Source: Oenococcus oeni DSM 20252 = AWRIB129 (GTDB taxonomy: Bacteria > Bacillota > Bacilli > Lactobacillales > Lactobacillaceae). Taken from it: a stretch of DNA of 64,000 nucleotides. The stretch lies in assembly GCF_000372485.1 (NCBI RefSeq), contig NZ_AQVA01000003.1:62162-126161 (forward strand), given 5' to 3'. A program made the translations under genes and the position numbers. Of this stretch, positions 52,196-60,764 are shown one piece after another (position 1 is the first letter of the stretch; the number at the start of each line of letters is the position of its first letter). Under the pieces are notes generated by a model. The model saw only the letters and a list, made by a program, of their open reading frames with translations. It made no database searches and was not told where the DNA came from.

Positions 52196-53365
52196 ATGGA
52201 AATCGGAATTGATCAAATATCTTTTTTTACACCAAATCTTTATTTAGACTTAACCGAACTTGCTGAAAAACGTGGCGTGGATCCAAATAAGTATTTGGTA
52301 GGTATTGGCCAAGAAAAGCAAAGTATTGTTCCACCCACTCAGGATTCGGTTTCAATGGCCGCCAATGCGGCTTCGATTCTGCTTGAGCAAAAGTCGACTG
52401 AGTTTTTGAATTCGATTGATGAGATTTTATTTGCGAGTGAATCGGGAATAGATAATTCCAAATCAGGAGCGGTTTATTTGCAAAAGCTACTTAATTTAAA
52501 GAAAAATATGCGAGCTATTGAGATCAAACAGGCCTGTTATGGGGGCACGTTTGCCTTGATGACTGCATTCGATTATGTCAAGCTTCACCCCAATAAACGT
52601 ATTCTGGTTGTGGCTTCGGATATAGCAAGGTATGGTTTGAAAAGTGCAGGCGAAGTGACACAAGGGGCTGGAGCAGTTGCAATGCTTGTTAGCACTCAAC
52701 CAAGACTGGCGAGTTATAACTGGGATTCTGTTTTTCAGTCCGAAGATCTGATGGACTTTTGGCGTCCGCTTGATCAAAGCGAAGCGTTGGTTTTTGGGAA
52801 AATGAGTCAGGAAATATACGAAAAATTTTTTTATGAAATATGGCAGACTTATTCTCAGAAAAATTTAAAGAAAGTTTCCGACTTTGCGGCTTTTGTTTTT
52901 CATTTACCCTTTACGAAAATGGGGAAAAAAGCGCTTGATCAAATTAATGATCAAATTGACGAATCCAAAAAAGACCAATTGGAAAAAAATCGTTTGGCCG
53001 GGCAGATCTATAATCGAAAAGTTGGTAATTTATACACTGGGTCGCTTTATTTGAGCTTAATATCTTTACTCAAAAATAACATTCTCAAAAATAACGATAG
53101 AATCGCAATGTTTTCTTATGGCAGTGGAGCGGAAGGAGAACTATATTCTCTTTCACTGGCAGCTGACTATCGACAGGCTATTCTTGGAGACCCGGCTCAA
53201 ATGATCGCTTCGCGGAGAAAAGTTTCAGTAGACGAGTATGAAGGACTTTTTCGAGCATTTCCGGAAGACAGTGAAGATCATGAATTGACTAATTCATATG
53301 ATTCATCCCACTTTCAATTAAAGAGAATAAAAGATCATCAACGAATTTATGGGGATAATTTTTAA
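52196..53365 (+). CDS. mvaS: Hydroxymethylglutaryl-CoA synthase
   Basis: MvaS condenses acetyl-CoA and acetoacetyl-CoA to HMG-CoA in the mevalonate route to isoprenoids. This 389-residue protein has IGIDQISFFTP at the start, the catalytic Glu region DSVSMAANAAS (about 70-80), the catalytic Cys in IKQACYGGTFALM (about 108-120), and His in FVFHLPFTKMGKKAL (about 238-252). SYGSGAEGE (about 306) is the C-terminal Gly-rich loop. TATAAT ends 7 nt before the ATG and no Shine-Dalgarno is present, so the mRNA may be leaderless. The product feeds prenyl synthesis by UppS, encoded at 60 kb. Confidence 0.94.
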   Translation: MEIGIDQISFFTPNLYLDLTELAEKRGVDPNKYLVGIGQEKQSIVPPTQDSVSMAANAASILLEQKSTEFLNSIDEILFASESGIDNSKSGAVYLQKLLNLKKNMRAIEIKQACYGGTFALMTAFDYVKLHPNKRILVVASDIARYGLKSAGEVTQGAGAVAMLVSTQPRLASYNWDSVFQSEDLMDFWRPLDQSEALVFGKMSQEIYEKFFYEIWQTYSQKNLKKVSDFAAFVFHLPFTKMGKKALDQINDQIDESKKDQLEKNRLAGQIYNRKVGNLYTGSLYLSLISLLKNNILKNNDRIAMFSYGSGAEGELYSLSLAADYRQAILGDPAQMIASRRKVSVDEYEGLFRAFPEDSEDHELTNSYDSSHFQLKRIKDHQRIYGDNF

Positions 53366-53415
53366 TTTTTTTATTATTTAATTCCGACTTTTGATAAGAT
53401 ACTTGCGAGGTGAAT

Positions 53416-53859
53416 ATGGCAAAGAATATCTATTTGGCAAGCCCATTTTTTGATGACGAACAAATTGCAAGAGTTAAAAAGATTGAAAAAGCTCTAGAAA
53501 GTAATCCGACTGTTATGGATTACTACGATCCTCGACTGCATCAGCATGAAGAACTGGAATTTGGTAGTCCTGAATGGCAGACAGTAACTTATAACAGTGA
53601 CATTGAAGCCATCGAAGAAGCCGATGTAATTGTTGCAATAGTGGATTTTGAGGGTCAAAATGTCGATTCAGGGACTGCCATGGAAATTGGTTATGCCGTT
53701 AAAAAAGGGACGCCAATTCTGATTTTTCAAGAAAAAGAACCAGTTCTTAATCTGATGTTTTCAGTGCCGGTGCATGCTTACATGAGTAAGCCTGAAGACA
53801 TTGCCAATTACGATTTTGACGCAATGAAAAAAATCCCTTATAAGGGAAAAGTCGTTTAA
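53416..53859 (+). CDS. Nucleoside 2-deoxyribosyltransferase
   Basis: This protein of about 147 residues transfers the deoxyribosyl group between bases in purine and pyrimidine salvage. IYLASPFFDDEQIARVKKIEKALE (about residues 5-28, read as a block) and the catalytic Glu in NVDSGTAMEIGYA (about 85-97), with AIVDFEGQ (about 77), define the family common in lactic acid bacteria. The frame is open from 53410 (GTG), but the ATG at 53416 has GAGG in front at good spacing. Confidence 0.9.
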   Translation: MAKNIYLASPFFDDEQIARVKKIEKALESNPTVMDYYDPRLHQHEELEFGSPEWQTVTYNSDIEAIEEADVIVAIVDFEGQNVDSGTAMEIGYAVKKGTPILIFQEKEPVLNLMFSVPVHAYMSKPEDIANYDFDAMKKIPYKGKVV

Positions 53860-53926
53860 TATAATTAATTAATCGTGTAACGGAAAATTTCTTTATAAAA
53901 AACTCCCTTTACAAAAAAATAATTTC

Positions 53927-54565
53927 TCAGTAAATGGAGTTTCGATATAAGCCAACAACTTTTCCGAGAATAGAAACGTTTTCGACAATGATTGGGGCCA
54001 TCGTATCATTTTCGGGCTGCAGTCGATAGTGATTGCTTTCTTTGAAAAAGCGTTTAACGGTCGCTTCACCCTCTCCATTGCCAAAATCAGTTGTCATTGC
54101 AACGACAATATCACCGTTGTCGGCATAGTCCTGCTTGCGAACGAAAACCATATCGCCATCCAGAATGCCAATATTGATCATTGAAGTTCCGGAAACTCTA
54201 AGAACGAAAAGATCGCCGTCGAAACGCTCGAGATCAGATGGGATTGGTAAAAATTCGGTTGCGGCTTGCTCAACGGCTAAAATGGGCATACCAGCTGTAA
54301 CTAAACCAATAATCGGAACCTTGCCGGGAGTCTCGGGTACACCCAAAGCTCTTAATCCTTTCTCGGTAATTTCAATTGCCCGTGGTTTTGTTGGGTCCTT
54401 GTGCAGGAGACCGTGTTTTTCCAGGCGATCGATATGCCCATGAACGGTTGAGGTCGACGACAGACCAACTGCCTCCCCGATCTCACGGACTGTTGGAGGG
54501 TAACCTTTTTCATTTTGTTTTTCGTAAATAAAACGGAGAATTCCGAGTTGCTTTGTCTCTGCCAT
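53927..54565 (-). CDS. lexA: LexA, SOS repressor
   Basis: LexA represses the SOS regulon and cuts itself when RecA is active. This 212-residue protein has an N-terminal winged helix ([34 protein letters not shown], about residues 21-54, read as a block), the Ala-Gly cleavage site in VTAGMPI (about 90), and the Ser-Lys dyad: Ser in VSGTSM (about 129) and Lys in ATVKRFF (about 167). A perfect SOS box lies upstream, so it controls itself. ynzC and yneF are transcribed divergently, as in many Firmicutes. Confidence 0.96.
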   Translation of the reverse strand: MAETKQLGILRFIYEKQNEKGYPPTVREIGEAVGLSSTSTVHGHIDRLEKHGLLHKDPTKPRAIEITEKGLRALGVPETPGKVPIIGLVTAGMPILAVEQAATEFLPIPSDLERFDGDLFVLRVSGTSMINIGILDGDMVFVRKQDYADNGDIVVAMTTDFGNGEGEATVKRFFKESNHYRLQPENDTMAPIIVENVSILGKVVGLYRNSIY

Positions 54566-54626
54566 CGCCGAGCCTTTCTAATAACTTATTGCTATATGCA
54601 ATTATAGCGGAAGACATAGCTTATAA

Positions 54627-54640
54627 CAAACACATGTTCG
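54627..54640 (-). promoter_or_regulatory. SOS box (LexA operator) between lexA and ynzC
   Basis: On the minus strand CGAACATGTGTTTG matches the Gram-positive SOS consensus CGAACRNRYGTTYG at every position. It lies between the divergent lexA and ynzC genes and could control both. Confidence 0.92.
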
Positions 54641-54695
54641 TAAAATTTAATAAAAACGCAAAAACTTTTGTATAATACAAGTATGGAGAATTCTA

Positions 54696-55001
54696 ATGGT
54701 TGATAATTCACGATCAGAAAAAGAGCATAAAGAACCCGAATTTATTGTTGATGAAGACGAGCAGGCGAAGAATGAGGCTTTAAGAGCTCGAATCAATGAA
54801 TTAGCCGCTAAGCAAAAAACTTCAAAAGGGCTCACGGAAGCGGAAAAGAAGGAGCAAAAACAACTACGACAGAAGTTTTTGGAAAATTTCCGTAAAACTT
54901 TTCGTTCACAGGTTGAAATATTGCAGGTTTTCGATAAGAATGGTAAAGAAGTTACTCCTAAAAAAGTAATCGATATTCAAAAAAAGAAAGGATTAAGATA
55001 G
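54696..55001 (+). CDS. ynzC: DUF896 (YnzC) family protein
   Basis: This 101-residue protein belongs to the YnzC/DUF896 family: ARINELAAKQKTSKGLTEAEKKEQKQLRQKFLENFR (about residues 33-68, read as a block) is the two-helix core. About 25 additional acidic residues at the N-terminus make it longer than Bacillus YnzC (77 residues). In Bacillus the gene lies in the SOS-controlled yneA region, and here it shares the divergent region with lexA. The function is unknown. TATAAT lies about 20 nt upstream, followed by GGAG. Confidence 0.88.
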   Translation: MVDNSRSEKEHKEPEFIVDEDEQAKNEALRARINELAAKQKTSKGLTEAEKKEQKQLRQKFLENFRKTFRSQVEILQVFDKNGKEVTPKKVIDIQKKKGLR

Positions 55002-55003
55002 AT

Positions 55004-55210
55004 ATGAGCTGGATATGGTTTCTATTAATCGGTCTCGTGATCGGCTTGGCTGCAGGAATGGTTATTTCTCGCTTTACATTAAAAAGTTATCTGAAGAAGA
55101 ACCCTCCGATTAACGAGCAAATGCTTAAGCAAATCGGTGCTTCGATGGGTCGTAATTTAAGTCAAAAGCAAATCAATCAAATGATGTCACAGATGAAGAA
55201 GAATTATTAA
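55004..55210 (+). CDS. yneF: YneF family membrane protein
   Basis: This 68-residue protein has one N-terminal membrane helix (WIWFLLIGLVIGLAAGMVIS, residues 3-22) and a short cytoplasmic tail with KNPPINEQMLKQIGASMGRNLSQKQINQMM (read as a block). That is the UPF0154 (YneF) pattern. The function is unknown. It lies 2 nt after ynzC and is followed by a terminator, so the two form an operon. Confidence 0.92.
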   Translation: MSWIWFLLIGLVIGLAAGMVISRFTLKSYLKKNPPINEQMLKQIGASMGRNLSQKQINQMMSQMKKNY

Positions 55211-55237
55211 AAAAACAGATCGAATGATCTGTTTTTT
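55211..55237 (+). terminator. Intrinsic terminator of ynzC-yneF
   Basis: AAAAACAGATC pairs with GATCTGTTTTT around GAAT. The matching A and T runs make it usable by the convergent plsC gene too. Confidence 0.9.
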
Positions 55238-55874
55238 ATTTGTCATTATTATTTGTTCTTTTCGGATGAGGATCAATATATACCCAATTTTTATTTATTT
55301 TTTTGTCCAAATCGGAAAAAGCTTTTTGCATACTAATTATAATTTCTTTTTCATCGGCCTTTTTAGGTACGGGAATCAGTGGCCCAAAAGCAACGCTCGT
55401 CGATCCTCGACGAAAGAGACCGATAAATTTTAATGGTCCTTGATAAACAACTGGTAAAAGACTTCTGCCAGACATTTTGGCAATTAAAACGGCCCCGCCT
55501 TCTAATTTTGAAGAGTGACGAGAACCAGAAGGAAAAATCATAAAGTTTCGTGTTCCGCTTCTTAATTCTTTAACTGGAATTTTAATTGCTGAAGGTCCGG
55601 GATGATTGCGGTCGACAGGGAAAACGCCAATTTTTTTCAAAGCCCAGCCGAAGGCTTTGTTTTTATACAATTCTTTTTTTGCCATAATAATAAATTGCCT
55701 TGGCAAAAGAGTCATCGCAAACCACAACGGATCCCACCATGTACGGTGAGGAGCAACTAAAATAAATTGTGTATCTTGTGGAATATTCTCTTGCCCGTAT
55801 ACGTGAGTTTTTCCATTGATTAGCCAACGAATTACTTGAATAATTCGAAAAATTACTGTGTACATGTCTATCAT
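55236..55874 (-). CDS. plsC: 1-acyl-sn-glycerol-3-phosphate acyltransferase
   Basis: PlsC adds the second acyl chain to lysophosphatidate at the membrane. This protein of about 212 residues has the HxxxxD motif as APHRTWWDP (about residues 42-50), the glycerol-phosphate element as FPSGSRHSS (about 113), a variant of FPEGTRS with Ser for Glu, and LLPVVYQGP (about 138). The start may be at 55874 or 3 codons later. There is no Shine-Dalgarno. Only about 9 bp separate it from the divergent TrmN6/GIY-YIG gene. Confidence 0.87.
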   Translation of the reverse strand: MIDMYTVIFRIIQVIRWLINGKTHVYGQENIPQDTQFILVAPHRTWWDPLWFAMTLLPRQFIIMAKKELYKNKAFGWALKKIGVFPVDRNHPGPSAIKIPVKELRSGTRNFMIFPSGSRHSSKLEGGAVLIAKMSGRSLLPVVYQGPLKFIGLFRRGSTSVAFGPLIPVPKKADEKEIIISMQKAFSDLDKKINKNWVYIDPHPKRTNNNDK

Positions 55875-55883
55875 TATATAAAA

Positions 55884-56876
55884 ATGAAAAAAATCAATTT
55901 AGATTCTAATGAAAAAATTGAAAAGATTAGTGGAAAACTTAAGGTTCTGCAAAACAATCAGCTTCCAAAATTTGGTATTGATGCTTTTTTGATTGCTAAT
56001 TTTATCGATAAGTCCAAATCCCAAAGATTATTGCTGGCCGATTTTGGTGCAGGCACCGGAATTATTGGTTTGTTATATGCTATTGAAAATCCAGGAAAAG
56101 TTTTTTTAATCGAGAATAATTCGCAGTTGTCCCAGCTGGAAGAAAAGACCGTTGGATTAAATGACTTAAAAAAAAGGGTAACAGTAATTAATCAAGACAT
56201 CAATAATCTGGACGGAACATTCCAGCTGAATTCTTTAGATGCCATCGTGTCCAATCCACCTTATTTCGATTCCCCGAATTATTCTAAAAAAAATTTGTCA
56301 AAAGAAAGATCACATGCCCGTCATGAAGAAAATTTCGATCTGGCGGTTTTGGTCAGTCAAAGTAAAAAGTTTTTAAAATCAAAGGGAAAATTGTATTTTA
56401 TTTATCGAGCCGAGAGAATTGCGGATTTTATAGATCTGTTAATTAAAAATGGTTTTGGTATTTCCAAAATGCGTTTTGTTTATGGAAAGAAAAATACTGG
56501 GGCAAAACTCGTTTTGGTAAAAGCCATTAAACAGGGCAGTAACGCGAAAATAAATATTGAAAAACCAATGATTATCTTTAATGAGAGAAATGAATATACT
56601 AAAGAACTACAAAATATTCTTCATGACAACAAATATTTCTTTTATGTGATCCAAACAGCAGATAATTATTTATATGCAGGAACTTCGGATGATGTTAATC
56701 GCCGTTTTGCGACTCATCAAGCAAAAAAAGGAGCTAAATTCACAAGAGCGGCAATTCGTCATCCGCTTAAACTTGTTTATCAGGAAGAATTCTCGAGTAA
56801 AAGCGAAGCATTGAGTTTTGAAGCCAAATTCAAGCATCTCAGCAGGATTGAAAAGGAGCGCTATATTGGCTTGTAA
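55884..56876 (+). CDS. Fusion of tRNA1(Val) adenine-N6 methyltransferase (TrmN6-like) and GIY-YIG nuclease domain
   Basis: This protein of about 330 residues has two parts. Residues 1-240 are a class I methyltransferase: motif I DFGAGTGIIGLLY (about 53-65) and the N6-adenine signature NPPYFD (about 129), as in TrmN6 (YabB), which methylates A37 of tRNA-Val. Residues 248-330 are a GIY-YIG domain of YazA type: YFFYVIQTADNYLYAGTSDDVNRRFATHQ (read as a block) and ATRAAIRHPLKLVYQE-like sequence. In Bacillus yabB and yazA are adjacent separate genes. Here they are one frame with no stop between. The start at 55884 has no Shine-Dalgarno. Confidence 0.88.
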   Translation: MKKINLDSNEKIEKISGKLKVLQNNQLPKFGIDAFLIANFIDKSKSQRLLLADFGAGTGIIGLLYAIENPGKVFLIENNSQLSQLEEKTVGLNDLKKRVTVINQDINNLDGTFQLNSLDAIVSNPPYFDSPNYSKKNLSKERSHARHEENFDLAVLVSQSKKFLKSKGKLYFIYRAERIADFIDLLIKNGFGISKMRFVYGKKNTGAKLVLVKAIKQGSNAKINIEKPMIIFNERNEYTKELQNILHDNKYFFYVIQTADNYLYAGTSDDVNRRFATHQAKKGAKFTRAAIRHPLKLVYQEEFSSKSEALSFEAKFKHLSRIEKERYIGL

Positions 56877-56900
56877 TCAAAGTTTGTTTCAGGTAAAATG
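56872..56900 (+). promoter_or_regulatory. Promoter of rpsB
   Basis: TTGTAA (56872-56877) and TAAAAT (56895-56900) are 17 bp apart. The -35 overlaps the stop codon of the preceding gene. Transcription would start near 56907, giving a leader of about 104 nt before rpsB. Confidence 0.6.
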
Positions 56901-57010
56901 TTAAACGGCATTCGCCAATACACAGCAAAAGCGGATATTTTATCAGTTGCTCATCGAGTCGATGAAATATGTGAAACTTTTGTGAGGACAAAAACATTAG
57001 GAGGCCTAAT

Positions 57011-57793
57011 ATGGCTGCAATTTCAATGAAAGAACTTTTAGAGGCTGGCGCGCATTTTGGTCATCAGACCCGTCGCTGGGATCCTCGGATGGATGAATAT
57101 ATATTTACTTCTCGTAATGGTATTCATATTATCGATTTACAAAAAACTTTACGGATGGCAGACGATGCCTATAACTGGGTTAAGGGAGAAGCTGCCGACG
57201 GAGCTAATTTCCTGTTTGTTGGTACGAAAAAACAAGCAACCGAAGCAATTGAAGAAGAGGCGAAACGTGCCGGAGTTGCTTATGTAAACCATCGCTGGTT
57301 GGGCGGTACATTAACAAATTGGAACACAATCAAAACCCGTATCAACAAGTTGAAGGAACTTCGCGCTGCCGAAGAGGATGGTAGTTTCGACAAGCTTCCA
57401 AAAAAGGAAGCTTCTCAGCTTGGTAAGCAAAAAGCAAAGTTGGAAAAGTTCCTTGGTGGAATTGCGGACATGGAAGATATTCCTGATGTTATGTTTGTTG
57501 TTGACCCAAAGACAGAAGAAATCGCTGTTAAAGAAGCTCGCAGTTTAAACATTCCGGTAGTGGCAATGATTGATACCAATGGAAATCCAGATTTGGTTGA
57601 TGTTAAGATTCCTGCAAATGATGATGCGATTCGTGCGGTTAAATTAATCACTTCCAAAATGGCTGATGCCATTATTGAAGGTCGTCAAGGACAGGATGCC
57701 GGCGAAGATTCCGCAGAGAAGACTTTCGCCGATACTGCTGATGGCGAAGGAGATTTTGAAGAATCATCAAATAACGAAAATCAAGAAGCATAA
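57011..57793 (+). CDS. rpsB: 30S ribosomal protein S2
   Basis: This 260-residue protein is S2 over its whole length: [22 protein letters not shown] near residue 6 (read as a block), [12 protein letters not shown] near 65, [11 protein letters not shown] near 95, and [16 protein letters not shown] near 188. The C-terminal 30 residues are acidic and low in complexity. AGGAGG precedes the ATG after a leader of about 104 nt that may hold an S2 autoregulatory structure. A terminator lies between it and tsf, so tsf is expressed at a lower level by read-through. Confidence 0.97.
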   Translation: MAAISMKELLEAGAHFGHQTRRWDPRMDEYIFTSRNGIHIIDLQKTLRMADDAYNWVKGEAADGANFLFVGTKKQATEAIEEEAKRAGVAYVNHRWLGGTLTNWNTIKTRINKLKELRAAEEDGSFDKLPKKEASQLGKQKAKLEKFLGGIADMEDIPDVMFVVDPKTEEIAVKEARSLNIPVVAMIDTNGNPDLVDVKIPANDDAIRAVKLITSKMADAIIEGRQGQDAGEDSAEKTFADTADGEGDFEESSNNENQEA

Positions 57794-57808
57794 AACGACT
57801 AAAATAAT

Positions 57809-57831
57809 ATCGCCTGTTCAGGCGATTTTTT
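57809..57831 (+). terminator. Intrinsic terminator between rpsB and tsf
   Basis: ATCGCCTG pairs perfectly with CAGGCGAT around TT, followed by T6. It should reduce read-through into tsf. Confidence 0.88.
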
Positions 57832-57843
57832 GTGAGGTAAGAA

Positions 57844-58722
57844 ATGGCACAAATAACTGCTGCACTAGTTAAAGAGTTGCGCGAAAAGACAAGCGCGGGA
57901 ATAATGGATGCAAAAAAAGCCTTAGTTGAAACTAATGGCAATATGGAAAAGGCAATTGATGTTTTAAAGGAACGCGGTGTTGCTAAAGCTGCCAAAAAAG
58001 CTGATCGTGTTGCTGCTGAAGGAATGACTGATGTTATCGAAGCGGGAAATACTGCTGCAATTATCGAATTGAATTCGGAAACGGATTTTGTTGCTAGCAA
58101 CGAAAAGTTTTTGAACTTACTTCATTTGACTGCAAAAGTAATCCTTGAACATAAACCAGCTGATTTAAAGGCTGCTTTAGCCATACCGGTTGAAGAAGGA
58201 ACTTTAAATGATCAAATTGTTCAGACTTCAGCCCATACCGGCGAGAAAATAACCTTGCGACGTTTTAATGTTGTTGAGAAAAATGATAATCAGACATTTG
58301 GGGTCTATTCCCACATGGGAGGACAGATTTCTGTTATTACCCTTCTTGAGAATAGCGATTCTACAACTGCCAAAGATATTGCAATGCATATTGCTGCGAT
58401 AGCACCGAAATATTTGAGCAGAGAAGATGTTCCAAAAGATGTTGTCGAGCATGAAAAATCAATCCAGATGAAGGCTGATGATCTCGGCAATAAGCCTGAT
58501 AATATCAAAGAGAAGATTGTTGAAGGACGTTTGGGAAAGTTTCTTGATGAACTTGCTTTATTAAACCAACCGTTTGTTAAAGGCGAGGGTGAGAGTGTTG
58601 CTGAATATCTGAAAAAACAAGGTGCGACTATCAAATCATTTATCCGTTACCAGGTTGGCGAGGGAATCGAAAAGCAGGAAAGCAATTTGGCTGATGAAGT
58701 AGCCAAACAAATCAACGGGTAA
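57844..58722 (+). CDS. tsf: Elongation factor Ts
   Basis: EF-Ts exchanges GDP for GTP on EF-Tu. This 292-residue protein has the N-terminal UBA-like domain ([25 protein letters not shown], about residues 8-32, read as a block) and the diagnostic [11 protein letters not shown] (about 78-88), which contacts EF-Tu. The two core subdomains follow and the C-terminal module is intact. GTGAGG precedes the ATG, just after the rpsB terminator. Because of that terminator it may have its own weak promoter, but none is obvious. Confidence 0.97.
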   Translation: MAQITAALVKELREKTSAGIMDAKKALVETNGNMEKAIDVLKERGVAKAAKKADRVAAEGMTDVIEAGNTAAIIELNSETDFVASNEKFLNLLHLTAKVILEHKPADLKAALAIPVEEGTLNDQIVQTSAHTGEKITLRRFNVVEKNDNQTFGVYSHMGGQISVITLLENSDSTTAKDIAMHIAAIAPKYLSREDVPKDVVEHEKSIQMKADDLGNKPDNIKEKIVEGRLGKFLDELALLNQPFVKGEGESVAEYLKKQGATIKSFIRYQVGEGIEKQESNLADEVAKQING

Positions 58723-58726
58723 ATCT

Positions 58727-59458
58727 ATGACTGAAATTAAATTCCATCGTGTTTTATTAAAATTATCCGGAGAAGCATTGGCAGGCCCTGGTGGCAGTGG
58801 TATTGATTTAACGACGGTTAAACGAGTGGCTAATGAATTGGCCGAAATAAAACGAGCCTATCCTCAAGTTCAAATTGCAATTGTTAATGGCGGTGGTAAT
58901 TTGTGGCGCGGCGAACCAGCTGCAAAAGCCGGAATGGATCGTGCTCGGGCTGACTACATTGGTATGCTTGGTACAGTTATGAATGCTTTATCTCTGGCAG
59001 ATGCGCTTGAACAAGCCGGTGTTGTTACACGTGTTTTAACAGCAATCGAAATGCGCCAAATAGCAGAGCCCTATATTCGTGGCCGTGCAATACGCCATTT
59101 GGAAAAAGGACGTATCGTTATATTCGGCGCTGGAACCGGTTCACCTTATTTTTCGACTGATACTACGGCGGCACTTCGTGCTGCAGAAATAAACGCTGAT
59201 GCTATTCTAATGGGTAAAAATGGCGTTGATGGAGTTTATGATTCCGATCCAAGGAAAAATAATGAAGCGATTAAATTTACTGAGTTAACATATGATGAAG
59301 TATTGCGCAAGGATTTGAAAGTTATGGATTCAACAGCTGGAGCCATGGCTAAGGATACTGACATGCCTTTAGTGGTTTTTAATCTTAATGAAGCCGGCAA
59401 TATTCAAAAAGCAATTGAAGGTCAAGATATTGGTACAGTTATTAAGGGGTCAAAATAA
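58727..59458 (+). CDS. pyrH: UMP kinase
   Basis: PyrH phosphorylates UMP to UDP. This 243-residue protein has the amino acid kinase fold: [12 protein letters not shown] (about residues 8-19), [11 protein letters not shown] (about 51), [14 protein letters not shown] (about 76-89), [22 protein letters not shown] (about 138-159, read as a block) and [13 protein letters not shown] (about 197). It starts 4 nt after tsf and overlaps frr by 1 nt, so tsf-pyrH-frr are tightly coupled. Confidence 0.97.
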   Translation: MTEIKFHRVLLKLSGEALAGPGGSGIDLTTVKRVANELAEIKRAYPQVQIAIVNGGGNLWRGEPAAKAGMDRARADYIGMLGTVMNALSLADALEQAGVVTRVLTAIEMRQIAEPYIRGRAIRHLEKGRIVIFGAGTGSPYFSTDTTAALRAAEINADAILMGKNGVDGVYDSDPRKNNEAIKFTELTYDEVLRKDLKVMDSTAGAMAKDTDMPLVVFNLNEAGNIQKAIEGQDIGTVIKGSK

Positions 59459-60000
59459 TGATTGATCTAAAAGAAGTCAAAGAAAGAATGGGAAAAGTCA
59501 GTAAGGCTTTCCAAAATGAATTAATTAATATTCGAGCAGGCCGTGCCAATCCGAATATTTTAAATAAAATACAAGTTGAGTATTATGGAGCTCCTACTCC
59601 GTTAAACCAGTTAGCCAGTGTTCAAATTCCGGAAGCGAGGGTACTTTTGATTACTCCATATGACAAAACCTCTTTAAAGGCTATTGAGCAAGCAATTTTT
59701 GCCAGTGATTTAGGTTTGACACCCCAAAATGATGGGAGTGCGATTCGTTTAATTATTCCTCAACTAACCGAGGACAGTCGTAAAGAATTGGTTAAACAGG
59801 TAAAAGCGGAAGCTGAAAAAGCAAAAGTAGCTGCTCGCAATACGAGACATGATTTTATGAGTGATCTTAAGAAAGATAATGATTTGTCGGAAGATTCTCG
59901 CCATAGAACAGAAGATGATATTCAAAAAGCGACCGATCTTGAGATTAAAGATATTGATAGAATAGCAGATATTAAAGAAAAAGAATTAATGGAGATTTAA
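59458..60000 (+). CDS. frr: Ribosome recycling factor
   Basis: RRF splits the post-termination ribosome together with EF-G. This 180-residue protein is shorter by a few residues than the common 185. ELINIRAGRANPNILNKIQVEYYGAPTPLNQLASV (about residues 20-54, read as a block), LITPYDK (about 64) and the C-terminal helix TRHDFMSDLKKDNDLSEDSRHR (read as a block) are all typical. It overlaps pyrH and uppS by 1 nt each. Confidence 0.97.
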   Translation: MIDLKEVKERMGKVSKAFQNELINIRAGRANPNILNKIQVEYYGAPTPLNQLASVQIPEARVLLITPYDKTSLKAIEQAIFASDLGLTPQNDGSAIRLIIPQLTEDSRKELVKQVKAEAEKAKVAARNTRHDFMSDLKKDNDLSEDSRHRTEDDIQKATDLEIKDIDRIADIKEKELMEI

Positions 60001-60764
60001 TGGCAATTTTAAAGATGACCAAAACAAAAAATGAAAAGAAATTAGAGGTCATCTTGCCTGAACATGTTGCCATTATCATGGACGGAAATGGTCGTTGGGC
60101 CAAACGCCAACACAAATCACGCATTTTTGGCCATAAGGCAGGCATGCAGAATGTTAAAACTATTGCTCTTGCAGCAAATAACCTTGGGGTCAAAGTTTTG
60201 ACTCTTTTTGCTTTCTCTACCGAAAACTGGGGCCGTCCTCAAGACGAAGTCAATTATTTGATGAAATTGCCAATTGATTTTTTTAATACTTTTGTTCCTG
60301 AACTGATCGAAAACAATATCAAAGTTGAAGGAATTGGCGAAATTGATGATTTACCTGAAAAAACTCGTCAAGCATTTTTAAATGCTGTCGAGGATACAAA
60401 AGACAACACCGGATTAATCTTGAATTTCGCAATTAATTATGGTGGACGTACGGAAATTGTCGATGCTACTAAATCGATTGTCAATCAAGTTTTACAAGGA
60501 AAGATTAAGACTGAAGATATCGACGAAAAACTTTTTCAAAACAATTTGCTCACCAATACTTTAGCAGAAAAAGCTAATCCCGATCTGATCATTCGTACTT
60601 CCGGAGAACAAAGAATCAGCAATTTTTTGCTGTGGCAGTCGGCATATTCGGAATTTTATTTCTCGCCCAAGCTTTGGCCTGATTACACTGCCGAAGATTT
60701 GGAAGAGGCTTTAGCAGCTTATAGTAATCGTGACCGCCGTTTTGGTAAGATAAGAGAATCATGA
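60000..60764 (+). CDS. uppS: Undecaprenyl diphosphate synthase
   Basis: UppS makes the C55 prenyl carrier for cell wall synthesis. This 254-residue protein has the cis-prenyltransferase signature HVAIIMDGNGRWAK (about residues 20-33), FGHKAGMQN (about 42), LTLFAFSTENWGRP (about 67), and the C-terminal PDLIIRTSGEQRISNFLLWQSAYSEFYF (about 195-222, read as a block). The leading 18 residues are basic. It overlaps cdsA by 4 nt. Its substrate comes from the mevalonate pathway, which includes mvaS in this window. Confidence 0.96.
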   Translation: MAILKMTKTKNEKKLEVILPEHVAIIMDGNGRWAKRQHKSRIFGHKAGMQNVKTIALAANNLGVKVLTLFAFSTENWGRPQDEVNYLMKLPIDFFNTFVPELIENNIKVEGIGEIDDLPEKTRQAFLNAVEDTKDNTGLILNFAINYGGRTEIVDATKSIVNQVLQGKIKTEDIDEKLFQNNLLTNTLAEKANPDLIIRTSGEQRISNFLLWQSAYSEFYFSPKLWPDYTAEDLEEALAAYSNRDRRFGKIRES

